Source: Pseudomonas graminis (GTDB lineage: Bacteria; Pseudomonadota; Gammaproteobacteria; Pseudomonadales; Pseudomonadaceae). From it: DNA of 64,000 bases. This document shows, in pieces, positions 1 to 8,499 of the stretch (its first letter is position 1; every line of letters starts with the position of its first letter). The notes beneath the pieces were generated by a model, which had not been told where the DNA came from, did no database searches, and saw nothing but the letters and a program-made list of their open reading frames with translations. The translations under genes were made by a program, and so were the position numbers. The DNA is taken from NCBI RefSeq assembly GCF_002093745.1, contig NZ_MTSB01000020.1, positions 1 through 64,000 on the forward strand, written 5' to 3'.

Positions 1-20
1 TGGGGTGTCTGGATCATCTG

Positions 21-45
21 TTCGTGAGCAAGCTCACTCCCACAG
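21..45. repeat. REP half-element
   Basis: This is a short palindrome-containing repeat with the core GTGAGCAAGCTCAC followed by TCCCACAG. The same core returns in inverted pairs at 11112-11203, and variants occur at 6814, 37677 and 56610. It lies just upstream of the ABC permease, and only one arm is visible because the window begins here. Confidence 0.75.
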
Positions 46-100
46 GGATCTTGCGGGCAAAGCCCCATGCTCACCTATCAATCCTTATGTCGAGAACCCC

Positions 101-1717
101 TTGGCCCATCCTGTCCAACGCCGCTGGTACCCACTGGTTTTCGGCATCGCTGCGCTGGTGGTGCTGCCGCTGAGTGTTTTGCTGTTGTCGTGGGGGACTC
201 TCGATACGCAGATCTGGTCACACCTGCTCGAGACCCAGATGTCGCGGCTGCTCAGCAACACGCTGATTTTGCTGCTGGGCGTCGGTGTCGGCGTGACGCT
301 GCTGGGCGTGAGCCTGGCCTGGCTGACCAGCCTGTGTGAGTTCCCCGGCAGGCGCTGGCTCGACTGGGCGTTGATGCTGCCGTTCGCAATCCCCGCTTAC
401 GTACTGGCGTTTGTCTTCGTCGGGCTGCTGGATTTTTCCGGGCCGGTGCAGAGCCTGATGCGCGAATGGTTCGGCGCCGGCCTGCGTCTGCCGCGGGTGC
501 GCTCTACCGGTGGCGTGATCATCGTGCTGGTGCTGGTCTTCTATCCCTACGTCTACCTGCTGGCCCGGACTGCGTTTCTGGCGCAGGGCAAAGGATTGAT
601 GGAAGCCGCGCGGGTGTTGGGTCACTCGCCGCTGCAGGCCTTCTGGCGCGTGGCGTTGCCAATGGCGCGCCCGGCGATTGGTGCGGGAGTGGCCCTGGCG
701 CTTATGGAAACCCTGGCGGATTTCGGCGCGGTCTCGGTGTTCAATTTCGACACCTTCACCACCGCCATCTACAAGACCTGGTATGGCTTCTTCAGCCTGT
801 CCAGCGCCGCGCAGCTGGCGAGTCTGTTGCTTCTGGCCGTGTTGATCCTGCTGTACGGCGAGCGCCGGGCCAGAGGCGCGAGCCGCCCGACCAACGAGCG
901 GCCTCGCGCTGCTGCGCTCTATACGCTGCGCGGCATCAAGGCATGGGCCGCCAGTTTCTGGTGTGGGTTGGTGTTTACCTGCGCTTTTGTCGTGCCCGTG
1001 CTGCAATTGATTATCTGGGTCTGGCAGCGTGGCCGTTTCGATCTGGACGAGCGTTACGCCGGCCTCATCCTGCATACCCTCTATCTGGGCGGTCTGGCAG
1101 CGTTGATCACGGTCAGTGTTGCGTTGATTCTGGCCTTTGCCCGACGGATGGCGCCTACGCCCGTCATCCGCTCGGGCGTCAGCCTCGCCAACCTTGGCTA
1201 CGCGCTGCCAGGCTCGGTGCTGGCGGTGTCCATCATGCTGGCGTTCAGTTATCTGGACCGCGAATGGGTGGTGCCGCTTTCGGGCTGGCTGGGAGGGGCG
1301 GGCAAGCCGCTGTTGCTGGGTAGCCTGTCGGCGCTGTTGCTGGCGTATCTGGTGCGGTTCATTGCCGTGGCGTTCGGCCCGCTGGAGCACAGCCTGTCGC
1401 GTATTCGGCCTTCACTGCCCGAAGCGGCCCGCAGTCTGGGTGTCAGCGGGCCAAAGTTGTTTCTCAACGTGTACCTGCCGCTTCTGGTGCCTGGCGCCCT
1501 TAGTGCAGCGCTTCTGGTGTTTGTCGATGTGCTCAAGGAAATGCCCGCGACCCTGCTGATGCGCCCGTTTGGCTGGGACACGCTGGCCGTGCGCATCTTC
1601 GAAATGACCAGTGAGGGCGAGTGGGCGCGAGCAGCATTGCCAGCTTTGTCGCTTGTGCTTGTAGGATTATTACCCGTCATTGTGTTGATTCGGCGCTCTG
1701 CCCGTCAGATTGGTTAG
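101..1717 (+). CDS. Fused two-domain iron(III) ABC transporter permease
   Basis: This is a 538-residue inner-membrane permease of the FbpB/SfuB/HitB type, in which two binding-protein-dependent permease domains are fused into about 12 transmembrane segments. Each half carries an EAA loop for docking the ATPase: EAARVLG near residue 168 and EAARSLG near residue 441. The family moves ferric iron from a periplasmic binding protein into the cytoplasm. The frame stays open upstream to a GTG at 5, but that stretch runs through a REP element. I prefer the TTG at 101, which begins MAHPVQRRWYPL and gives the normal family length. The binding protein would be expected upstream, outside the window, and the ATPase is not visible. 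Substrate assignment to iron is inferred from family resemblance; thiamine or other anions are less likely. Confidence 0.85.
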   Translation: MAHPVQRRWYPLVFGIAALVVLPLSVLLLSWGTLDTQIWSHLLETQMSRLLSNTLILLLGVGVGVTLLGVSLAWLTSLCEFPGRRWLDWALMLPFAIPAYVLAFVFVGLLDFSGPVQSLMREWFGAGLRLPRVRSTGGVIIVLVLVFYPYVYLLARTAFLAQGKGLMEAARVLGHSPLQAFWRVALPMARPAIGAGVALALMETLADFGAVSVFNFDTFTTAIYKTWYGFFSLSSAAQLASLLLLAVLILLYGERRARGASRPTNERPRAAALYTLRGIKAWAASFWCGLVFTCAFVVPVLQLIIWVWQRGRFDLDERYAGLILHTLYLGGLAALITVSVALILAFARRMAPTPVIRSGVSLANLGYALPGSVLAVSIMLAFSYLDREWVVPLSGWLGGAGKPLLLGSLSALLLAYLVRFIAVAFGPLEHSLSRIRPSLPEAARSLGVSGPKLFLNVYLPLLVPGALSAALLVFVDVLKEMPATLLMRPFGWDTLAVRIFEMTSEGEWARAALPALSLVLVGLLPVIVLIRRSARQIG

Positions 1718-1870
1718 GTGCGGGTCCCTCACCTAGCGGCTACAATGCGCCGCAATTGGTGCGGTCTGTCAGATTATTCGGTCAGCTGTAAGGTGCTGCA
1801 AACTTCGGTTTATGGGGGGCTTGCCGATGCTCTCTGCCCGCACCTTCGCCACGCCCGGAAGGAGAAACCC

Positions 1871-2953
1871 ATGGGACAGCGTACCCCCCTGTTCGACCTG
1901 CACCTCGCCCTCGGGGCGAAAATGGTCGATTTTGGCGGCTGGGACATGCCATTGCATTATGGATCGCAGGTCGAGGAACACCATCAGGTGCGTCGCGACT
2001 GTGGGGTCTTCGATGTCTCTCACATGAACGTGATCGATGTGGTCGGCCCAGAGGCCAAAAGCTGGCTGCGCCACCTGCTGGCCAACGATGTAGACAGGCT
2101 CCGAAGCCCCGGCCGCGCCTTGTACAGCGCCATGCTGGATGAAAGCGCCGGGGTCATCGACGACATGATTGTCTACCTGACACCCGAAGGTTATCGGTTG
2201 GTCGTCAACGCCGCGACCGGCGAGAAGGACCTTACCTGGATGCAGTCGCAACTGGGCGACTTCGATGTGCAACCGGTCCCGCGCAGCGGGATGGCAATGC
2301 TGGCCATTCAGGGGCCACAGGCCAGAAACCGCATCGCCGATCTGGTTTCCAGCTCGCGTGCTCAACTCATTCGCCAGCTCAAGCCGTTCGAAGGCATTGA
2401 TGAGGGCGACTGGTTCATCGCGCGCACCGGTTACACCGGCGAGGACGGCCTGGAAATCATGCTGCCTGCCGACGAAGCCCATCGTTTTTTCAATGAACTG
2501 ATCGGTGCCGGTATTTCCCCGATCGGGCTGGGCGCGCGCGATACACTGCGTCTTGAGGCGGGCATGAACCTGTATGGTCAGGACATTGATGAGCACGTCT
2601 CACCGCTGGCCTCGAACATGGCTTGGAGTATCGCCTGGGAGCCCGCCGAGCGTGATTTCATCGGTCGCAAGGCGCTGGAACGTGAGCGCGCCAACGGCAT
2701 TGCCTTCAAACTTGTCGGCCTGGTCCTTGAAGAGCGTGGTGTTTTGCGGGCTCAGCAGGTAGTACGCGTTGCAGAAATTGGCGATGGTAAGATCACCAGT
2801 GGTAGTTTCTCTCCTACGCTGAGCAAATCCATTGCCCTGGCGCGCGTTCCGATGGCAACCGCCGACCGGGCCGAGGTGGAAATCCGCGGCAAGTGGTATC
2901 CGGTGCGGGTGGTGCAGCCCGCTTTTGTGCGGCATGGCAAAACGTTGATTTAA
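1871..2953 (+). CDS. gcvT: Aminomethyltransferase, glycine cleavage T-protein
   Basis: This 360-residue T-protein transfers the methylene group from aminomethylated H-protein to tetrahydrofolate and releases ammonia. It is cytoplasmic. The start MGQRTPLFDLHLALGAKMV follows a good AGGAG ribosome site at 1859-1863. Family motifs visible include GGWDMPLHYG near the start, VFDVSHM, a TGYTGEDG loop, LGARDTLRLEAG, and the C-terminal region with GSFSPTLSKSIALA. An upstream open stretch back to 1718 has no Shine-Dalgarno sequence and is ignored. A -10-like TACAAT lies at 1741-1746. The gene is followed 44 bp later by gcvH, as in the usual operon, but gcvP does not follow. Confidence 0.95.
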   Translation: MGQRTPLFDLHLALGAKMVDFGGWDMPLHYGSQVEEHHQVRRDCGVFDVSHMNVIDVVGPEAKSWLRHLLANDVDRLRSPGRALYSAMLDESAGVIDDMIVYLTPEGYRLVVNAATGEKDLTWMQSQLGDFDVQPVPRSGMAMLAIQGPQARNRIADLVSSSRAQLIRQLKPFEGIDEGDWFIARTGYTGEDGLEIMLPADEAHRFFNELIGAGISPIGLGARDTLRLEAGMNLYGQDIDEHVSPLASNMAWSIAWEPAERDFIGRKALERERANGIAFKLVGLVLEERGVLRAQQVVRVAEIGDGKITSGSFSPTLSKSIALARVPMATADRAEVEIRGKWYPVRVVQPAFVRHGKTLI

Positions 2954-2997
2954 CCCTGTGGCGGGTTTTCCGCTGACCCGATTGTGAGGATGACTAA

Positions 2998-3384
2998 ATG
3001 AGCAATATTCCCGCCGAGCTGCGTTTCGCTGAAAGCCATGAATGGGCGCGTCTGGAGGCTGACGGCACCGTGACCGTCGGTATCTCGGATCATGCACAGG
3101 AAGCGCTGGGCGATGTGGTGTTCGTCGAGCTGCCGGAAATCGGCAAAGAGTTCGCTGCCGGTGACGCTGCGGGTGTTGTCGAGTCGGTCAAGGCGGCTTC
3201 GGACATCTACTCGCCGGTTGCAGGCGAAGTCATTGAAGTCAACGACGCTTTGGGCGATTCGCCCGAGTCGCTCAACAGCGAACCGTACAGCGCCTGGATC
3301 TTCAAGCTGAAGCCAGCGGACGCTGAAGCTGATTTGGCTAAATTGCTGGACACGGCAGGCTATAAAAGCGCCATCGGCGAGTAA
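2998..3384 (+). CDS. gcvH: Glycine cleavage H-protein (lipoyl carrier)
   Basis: This 128-residue protein has the canonical H-protein fold: an ESHEWAR start, the lipoylation motif [12 protein letters not shown] with the lipoyl lysine at position 65, and the [12 protein letters not shown] strand near the end. It shuttles the aminomethyl intermediate between the P-, T- and L-proteins. It lies directly after gcvT and is closed by a strong terminator at 3394-3425, so gcvP, which follows gcvH in many pseudomonads, must be expressed from elsewhere. Confidence 0.96.
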   Translation: MSNIPAELRFAESHEWARLEADGTVTVGISDHAQEALGDVVFVELPEIGKEFAAGDAAGVVESVKAASDIYSPVAGEVIEVNDALGDSPESLNSEPYSAWIFKLKPADAEADLAKLLDTAGYKSAIGE

Positions 3385-3393
3385 TCGCCGGGC

Positions 3394-3425
3394 AAAAAAA
3401 TGCCGCTCATCGAGCGGCATTTTTT
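3394..3425. terminator. Bidirectional intrinsic terminator after gcvH
   Basis: The arms AATGCCGCT and AGCGGCATT enclose the loop CATCG, with an A-run on the left and a T-run on the right. It can therefore stop gcvTH on the plus strand and the small secreted-protein gene on the minus strand. Confidence 0.9.
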
Positions 3426-3436
3426 ATGCGTGACGC

Positions 3437-3757
3437 TTATTGGTTTTCAGCGACCAGGTTCTTGTCCAGGATCGCGTTGGCCAATTCCATGTCGGTGGCT
3501 TTCAGGCCCGGATTATCGATACGCACCTGCTGAATGGCTGCTTCCAGGAAAGGACCACGGATGTTGCCGTTGCTGGCGACATAACTGCCGGCATCGTCCT
3601 GAGCGGCGACGATCAGCTTGTGATCTTTGAAAGTGAGGTAAGTCGAGCCGGTGGTGGCACCCGAGGACAGCACATTACGCCAAAAGGTGTCAGCCATCGC
3701 TGAACCCATAGGGATGGAAAGCAAGGCTACGGTGGCGACAGCAAACTTGAGACGCAT
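3437..3757 (-). CDS. Small secreted DUF2388-family protein
   Basis: This 106-residue protein has a clear Sec signal peptide (MRLKFAVATVALLSIPMGSAMA, cut into ADTF). The mature part resembles Pseudomonas DUF2388 proteins: a TGSTYLTFKDHKLIVAAQDDAGSYVAS-like region and a C-terminal ATDMELANAIL segment. The function is unknown. The ATG at 3757 is preceded by GGAG at a 9-bp distance; a TTG five codons upstream would overlap that site and is rejected. In other pseudomonads a homologue sits close to the gcv operon, so its position is conserved. It shares the terminator at 3394-3425 with gcvH. Confidence 0.8.
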   Translation of the reverse strand: MRLKFAVATVALLSIPMGSAMADTFWRNVLSSGATTGSTYLTFKDHKLIVAAQDDAGSYVASNGNIRGPFLEAAIQQVRIDNPGLKATDMELANAILDKNLVAENQ

Positions 3758-3908
3758 GATATGGTACTCCAACTGTGGTTATTCTGAGGGGTTGGATAGG
3801 CAAAGCCTCAAACTAGTTCAATCAACGTGTACCACCTAGTTCACTTTAGCGGGGCTAGCTGACGAAACGTACCTGCACGGCGGCTGAAAACCGGGCGTTG
3901 AACCCGGC

Positions 3909-5693
3909 TCAGCGTTGTTCGCTCTGTGGGGTAACCCGCAGCACTTCTTCCAGTGTAGTCAGCCCTGCCGAGACTTTCTGAGCACCGGACAGGCGCAAGC
4001 TGCGCATGCCCTCCTTGAACGCCTGTCGGCGCATGGCGGTCAGGTCCAGGTCTGCGGAGATCAATGCCTTGATGTTGTCCGACATAACCATGATCTCGTA
4101 GACCCCGGCCCGGCCCCGATAGCCGGTATCGCGACACTCCACGCAGCCGACGGCCTGATGCGCGCCGGCCGGTACAGGCGCTTGCCAGGGGCGGGTGAGG
4201 GTTTGCCAGTCGGTTTCGTTCAGGTTGATCGGCGCCTTGCAGTGCGGGCACAGCGTCCGCACCAGGCGCTGGGCCATGACGCCGAGGATCGTCGCCTTGA
4301 GCAGGTAATGCGGCACGCCCAGCTCCAGCATGCGGCTGATCGCGCTGGGCGCATCGTTGGTGTGCAGCGTCGATAGCACCAGGTGCCCGGTCAGCGCAGC
4401 CTGGATAGCCATTTCTGCTGTCTCCAGGTCGCGAATTTCGCCGATCATGATGATATCCGGGTCTTGTCGCATCAACGCACGTACCCCGGAGGCGAAGCTC
4501 AGCTCGATGTTGTGCTGCACTTGCATCTGGTTGAAGGCCGGCTCGACCATCTCGATAGGGTCTTCGATGGTGCAGAGGTTGACCTCCGACGTCGCCAGCT
4601 TCTTGAGGGTGGTGTACAGCGTGGTGGTCTTGCCCGAACCGGTCGGGCCGGTGACCAGAATGATACCGTTGGGCTGGCGGGTCATTTCCTGCCAGCGACG
4701 CAGGTCATCGCTGGAAAATCCCAACTGGTCGAAGTCCTTGAGCAGCACTTCCGGATCGAAAATCCGCATCACCATCTTCTCGCCGAATGCTGTCGGCAGT
4801 GTTGATAGCCGCAGCTCCACTTCGCGGTTTTCAGGCGTGGTGGTCTTGACCCGTCCGTCCTGCGGTTTGCGTTTCTCGGCGACGTTCATCCGCCCCAGGC
4901 TTTTCAGGCGGCTGACAATCGCCATGATGACCTGTGCCGGAAACTGATAGACGTTGTGCAACACGCCATCAATGCGAAAACGCACCGTGCCCTGCTCGCG
5001 ACGCGGTTCGATGTGAATGTCGCTGGCACGTTGCTGGAACGCGTACTGGAACAGCCAGTCGACGATATTGACGATGTGTGCGTCGTTGGCGTCCGGCTCC
5101 TGATCGCTGGCGCCGAGCTTGAGCAACTGTTCGAAGTTGCCCATGTTGCTCATTTTCTGTTCGGAAGCGTTGGCGCCGCTGACCGATTTTGCCAGCCTGA
5201 AAAACTCCATCGCCATGCGCTGGATGTCTGTCGGGTTGGCGACCACACGCTTCACCTGAAGCTTGAGCACATGGGAAAGGTCGGCCTCCCACGAGCGAAC
5301 ATACGGCTGGGCACTGGCGATGGTCACCGTTTCCCGGTCAACCGCCACGGCAAGAATCTTGTGACGCTGGGCAAACGCATAGGACATCAACGGCGTGACC
5401 GCTGCGACATTGATCTTCAGCGGGTCGATGCGCATGTAGGGCTGGCCGCAGGTTTTTGCCAGCCAGGCGGTCAGGGTTTCCACGTCCAGCTTTTTGCCGG
5501 GCCGCTTCAAGTCGTCGAACTGCAGCGACGCGATAAATTCGAGCGGGTGCAACTGAATGTTCACCGCACTGCGGCGCTGGATGAGCGCCGTCTCCGAGTC
5601 GTCCTGGCCAAGAAAGCCTTCAGCGACCAGGTCACGCAACACATCGTTCAGATCGAGCCAGCGATCCTGTGAAGAGGGGGCCAGGGCTGCCAT
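3909..5693 (-). CDS. GspE/PilB-type secretion ATPase, orphan
   Basis: This 594-residue ATPase has an N-terminal T2SSE/MshEN-like domain (roughly residues 25-150) and a GspE-type motor. The Walker A GPTGSGKT is at 349-356, the Asp-box TIEDPIE is near 375, the Walker B region DPDIIMIGEIRD is at 411-422, and the His-box is STLHTNDA. A tetracysteine zinc element has cysteines at 482, 485, 517 and 520. Such enzymes hydrolyse ATP in the cytoplasm to drive type II secretion or type IV pilus assembly. The ATG at 5693 is preceded by AAGGAG and is preferred over a TTG at 5711. No gsp or pil partner genes lie nearby, so the machine it serves cannot be read from this window. Confidence 0.85.
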   Translation of the reverse strand: MAALAPSSQDRWLDLNDVLRDLVAEGFLGQDDSETALIQRRSAVNIQLHPLEFIASLQFDDLKRPGKKLDVETLTAWLAKTCGQPYMRIDPLKINVAAVTPLMSYAFAQRHKILAVAVDRETVTIASAQPYVRSWEADLSHVLKLQVKRVVANPTDIQRMAMEFFRLAKSVSGANASEQKMSNMGNFEQLLKLGASDQEPDANDAHIVNIVDWLFQYAFQQRASDIHIEPRREQGTVRFRIDGVLHNVYQFPAQVIMAIVSRLKSLGRMNVAEKRKPQDGRVKTTTPENREVELRLSTLPTAFGEKMVMRIFDPEVLLKDFDQLGFSSDDLRRWQEMTRQPNGIILVTGPTGSGKTTTLYTTLKKLATSEVNLCTIEDPIEMVEPAFNQMQVQHNIELSFASGVRALMRQDPDIIMIGEIRDLETAEMAIQAALTGHLVLSTLHTNDAPSAISRMLELGVPHYLLKATILGVMAQRLVRTLCPHCKAPINLNETDWQTLTRPWQAPVPAGAHQAVGCVECRDTGYRGRAGVYEIMVMSDNIKALISADLDLTAMRRQAFKEGMRSLRLSGAQKVSAGLTTLEEVLRVTPQSEQR

Positions 5694-5803
5694 GCGTGCT
5701 CCTTGAGGCAATTCGTCATTGGACGATGAACAAGAGTAGACGCCAAGCGTGACAGCGTTACTCGTTCTATGCGACCGGGAATTACCGGAGCGACTAAATT
5801 GAT

Positions 5804-6151
5804 TCAGCCGGTGGCCAGGGCGACGTGAGTCTGCGGCGTATCGAGGGCATCGACTTGTTCGACCTTCACCGAGCAGACGTCGATCAGGTTGCGCATTTTT
5901 TCACCAATGACCTGGGCCCGATGCCCACTCAGTTTGGCGACGTGGAGGTCGATGACCAGCGTCCTTTCCTGCTGAACAACGCTGAGGCGTTCGGGAATCA
6001 GGTACTGCATCGCAAACAGGTTCAGCACTTGGCAGAGCAACGCCGGCTCGGCTTCGGCAACAATCTGGTAGCGCGCGCAGCATGAAGCCGCGCTGGCTGA
6101 CCAGTGATCGGGGCGGTGCGAAAGGGCGGCAACGGCTTCAAGGTTGGGCAT
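5804..6151 (-). CDS. Conserved hypothetical protein, possible ACT-like fold
   Basis: This 115-residue cytoplasmic protein starts at MPNLEAVAALSH, preceded by a TGGAGA ribosome site. I do not recognise it by name. The central part (CQVLNLFAMQYLIPERLSVV, then alternating hydrophobic strands and a KMRNLIDV helix) resembles the beta-alpha-beta pattern of small ACT-type ligand-binding domains such as the IlvM/IlvN small subunits. It diverges from an Lrp/AsnC regulator across 125 bp, an arrangement that often means the regulator controls its neighbour. Both fold and regulation are inferences. Confidence 0.6.
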   Translation of the reverse strand: MPNLEAVAALSHRPDHWSASAASCCARYQIVAEAEPALLCQVLNLFAMQYLIPERLSVVQQERTLVIDLHVAKLSGHRAQVIGEKMRNLIDVCSVKVEQVDALDTPQTHVALATG

Positions 6152-6276
6152 GCTGATTCTCCAGAACGATGGTGGAAATCTTTGCATGAGAAAAAAGAAA
6201 TTTCTGGTCCATCATCAACTGGATTAGTCTTGTGGCGACTTGTTAATGCGTAGAAATCCACTGCCGGAAATTAATT

Positions 6277-6747
6277 ATGCAAATCGATCTGGATGTGTAC
6301 GACCGCAAGATTCTGGCGCTGCTTCAGGACGACGCTTCGCTGTCCAGTGCGCAGATCGCCGAGCAGGTCGGTCTGTCGCAATCGCCCTGCTGGCGGCGCA
6401 TCCAGCGGCTCAAGGACGAAGGGGTAATCCGTCGGCAGGTCGCGTTGCTGGACCGCAAGAAAATCGGCCTGAACACGCAGATTTTCGCCGAGGTCAAACT
6501 CAACGCTCACGGCCGCTCCAACTTCACCGAGTTCACCGACGCGATTCGTGGTTTTTCAGAGGTATTGGAGTGCTACGTGCTGATGGGGTCGGTGGACTTC
6601 CTGCTGCGCATCGTGACACCGGACATCGAGGCGTATGAGCGATTCTTCTTCGAAAAGCTGTCGCTGGTGCCCGGTATTCAGGAAGTGAACTCGACAGTGG
6701 CCCTGTCAGAAATCAAATCCACCACCAGCCTGCCGTTGTTGCGCTAG
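6277..6747 (+). CDS. Lrp/AsnC-family transcriptional regulator
   Basis: This 156-residue regulator has an N-terminal winged helix-turn-helix (LDVYDRKILALLQ, then the recognition region QVGLSQSPCWRRIQRL) and a C-terminal RAM/AsnC ligand domain (ECYVLMGSVDFLLRIV, then LSLVPGIQEVNSTVALSEIK). Family members form octamers and sense amino acids. It is divergent from the small ACT-like protein at 5804-6151, its likeliest target. It is followed by repeats rather than an operon partner. Confidence 0.9.
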   Translation: MQIDLDVYDRKILALLQDDASLSSAQIAEQVGLSQSPCWRRIQRLKDEGVIRRQVALLDRKKIGLNTQIFAEVKLNAHGRSNFTEFTDAIRGFSEVLECYVLMGSVDFLLRIVTPDIEAYERFFFEKLSLVPGIQEVNSTVALSEIKSTTSLPLLR

Positions 6748-6776
6748 CGGGGCTGATGCCCGGGCTGGAGAACAGC

Positions 6777-6806
6777 GTACCGACGCAGAGCGCCGGCACG
6801 ATAATC
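6777..6806. repeat. Short palindromic repeat, GACGCAGAGC family
   Basis: The copy reads CCGACGCAGAGCGCCGGCACG, one of seven related hairpins in the window (11083, 33733, 37635, 42851, 56519, 56759). It lies about 10 bp before a REPIN, an association also seen at 11083 and 37635. Confidence 0.6.
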
Positions 6807-6813
6807 ATACTTA

Positions 6814-6903
6814 GTGGGAGCGAGCTTGCTCGCGAATGGGCCAGTACATCCGATGCATTTTCTGTGTCTGAACCGTCGCCTTCGCGGATGAGTCCGCTCC
6901 TAC
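6814..6903. repeat. REPIN (inverted pair of REP elements)
   Basis: The left arm GTGGGAGCGAGCTTGCTCGCGAA and the right arm TTCGCGGATGAGTCCGCTCCTAC are inverted relative to each other and about 45 bp apart, the structure of a Pseudomonas REPIN. It occupies the 222-bp gap between the Lrp gene and the CYTH-CHAD gene, and no gene is seen there. Confidence 0.85.
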
Positions 6904-6969
6904 ATAGTCCGGGAGATCGTAGACCGACGAAGCGTCACTTGGTCCACTTCTACGGTTTCTGATCCAGCC

Positions 6970-8337
6970 TTACAAACGCAACAAGGTCTTCCACGCGCGG
7001 CTCTGGAACACGGTGATGGCTTGCTGCACGCGGGCATCGAGGACTTCGTCGCTGATGTCCAGATGCGCCAGTTCTTCCAGCTTGCGCATTTCGCCGTACA
7101 GGCGGTCCAGTTCCGGCAGGTCCAGCGCGCTGCGTGCCCAGTGCAACCAGGCCTGCAGGCGTTCGATACGTGGCAGTTGCTCGGCCAGGTCTTCCGGCTG
7201 CTGCTGGTAACGGCTCAGTTGCAGTGACGTCGCTTCTTCGCCCAGCAGGCGCGGCAGCCAGCTGCTCAGCAGGGCTGCGCCCTGTCGGTTGCCGCGTGTA
7301 TTGCGTTCGGCGGTCCAGCTGCGGGTCAGCAGCCAGCGTGAGGTGTTCAACGAGAACTCGCCCCAGCGCGTGTCCTGCAATTCTTCGAGGAACTGCTCGT
7401 GCGCCGCGCCACGTACATCGGCATCGTCCTGACCGGCCTGAACCAGCGGGCGCCAGTCTTCGAGCAGCGCATCCAGCGAAGCGCGCAACTGGGCCGTCGA
7501 GGTGCGTGGCGCAGCCTGGCCGAGGCTGCTGGTCAGGGCGCGCAGTTCGGCGAGCATCTCGACCCAGTCCTGCAGCAGACGCCAGTGACCATTGAACCGG
7601 TATTGCTCGGCCAGACGCTGACTGCTGCCCAGCAGGTGCCAGGCCAGCGCCGAGTAAGCGTCATCCAGCGGGGTTTCTGCGTCCAGCGTCGGGGCTGGCA
7701 GGCTCAGCGAGTAACTGCTGGCGTCGAGCAGGCGATAACCGCGCTCGGCCTTGCTGATGTCGCACGGCATCAGCGGCAGGGTAGCCGCCAGTTCGGCGGC
7801 CAGCTCCAGCAGGGCGGCAGGGTCACCTTCGCGCAGCTCAAGCTCCAGCTCGCAGATTTCTTCTTTCTGCTTGCCGGCAATCACTTGGCCCAGGTCCAGC
7901 GCGGCCTCGATCACGACTTTGGTCTTACCGCGACCCCAGGCGATTTCGGCTTTTTCACGCACGAAGTCGGTGGTGAACAATGGCTTGATGGTTTTCTTGT
8001 CCAGCTCGGCCAATGACTCGGGCCAGCAATCGCCTTCGAGCTTTTTCAGGTCCAGTTTGGCTTTGGCCAGGTCCCAGTTGTATTCATTGCGTTCGGACAG
8101 GCCGGCAATGCTTTGCCCGCGCGTCTTCAGGGTCTGGATGATCTGATCGCCGTCACGGCGGATGCGCAGGGCCACCTTAGCTTGGGCCAGCTCGCGCTCA
8201 GGGGTGTCGAAATACTGGTTCGACAGTTCCAGGCGTTCCCAGCCACTCTTGTTGCGCTTCTTGAGCAACGGGTGTTCGCGCAATGCAGCGAGGGTCTCGC
8301 GGCTGACGCGGAGTTTGATTTCTGTTTCTTTTTGCAT
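6970..8337 (-). CDS. CYTH-CHAD domain protein, probable inorganic triphosphatase
   Basis: This 455-residue protein has an N-terminal CYTH tunnel domain with the signature ExExK at residues 4-8 (ETEIK) and repeated acidic/basic strands to about residue 200. A C-terminal helical CHAD domain follows, with conserved histidines and arginines. E. coli YgiF has this layout and hydrolyses inorganic triphosphate; CHAD domains bind polyphosphate. The start at 8337 places the ExExK motif at the very N terminus, as the family requires; an upstream extension of 16 codons is rejected. The ribosome site is weak. The window also carries ppk and ppx far away at 52-56 kb, so a polyphosphate link is reasonable but inferred. 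Confidence 0.88.
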   Translation of the reverse strand: MQKETEIKLRVSRETLAALREHPLLKKRNKSGWERLELSNQYFDTPERELAQAKVALRIRRDGDQIIQTLKTRGQSIAGLSERNEYNWDLAKAKLDLKKLEGDCWPESLAELDKKTIKPLFTTDFVREKAEIAWGRGKTKVVIEAALDLGQVIAGKQKEEICELELELREGDPAALLELAAELAATLPLMPCDISKAERGYRLLDASSYSLSLPAPTLDAETPLDDAYSALAWHLLGSSQRLAEQYRFNGHWRLLQDWVEMLAELRALTSSLGQAAPRTSTAQLRASLDALLEDWRPLVQAGQDDADVRGAAHEQFLEELQDTRWGEFSLNTSRWLLTRSWTAERNTRGNRQGAALLSSWLPRLLGEEATSLQLSRYQQQPEDLAEQLPRIERLQAWLHWARSALDLPELDRLYGEMRKLEELAHLDISDEVLDARVQQAITVFQSRAWKTLLRL

Positions 8338-8499
8338 GGCCGGGGGAATCCAAACGCTGATACGAATAACGGGAGCGCAGCCCATGACGGAACGGCTGCT
8401 GATGGCGCCAGTGTACAGGACATGGCCCGAAACGGTTTATTCCTGGGTTGCTATGGCCCTATGATGGGCCGTGTTTCGTCTTGATTACAGGAAGCGTCC

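Noticed and set aside
1718-1870. Extended N terminus for gcvT
   Set aside because: The extension has no ribosome site or family similarity, while the ATG at 1871 has AGGAG and begins the conserved protein.
1718-1870. Glycine riboswitch before gcvT
   Set aside because: The spacer lacks the paired-aptamer consensus segments.
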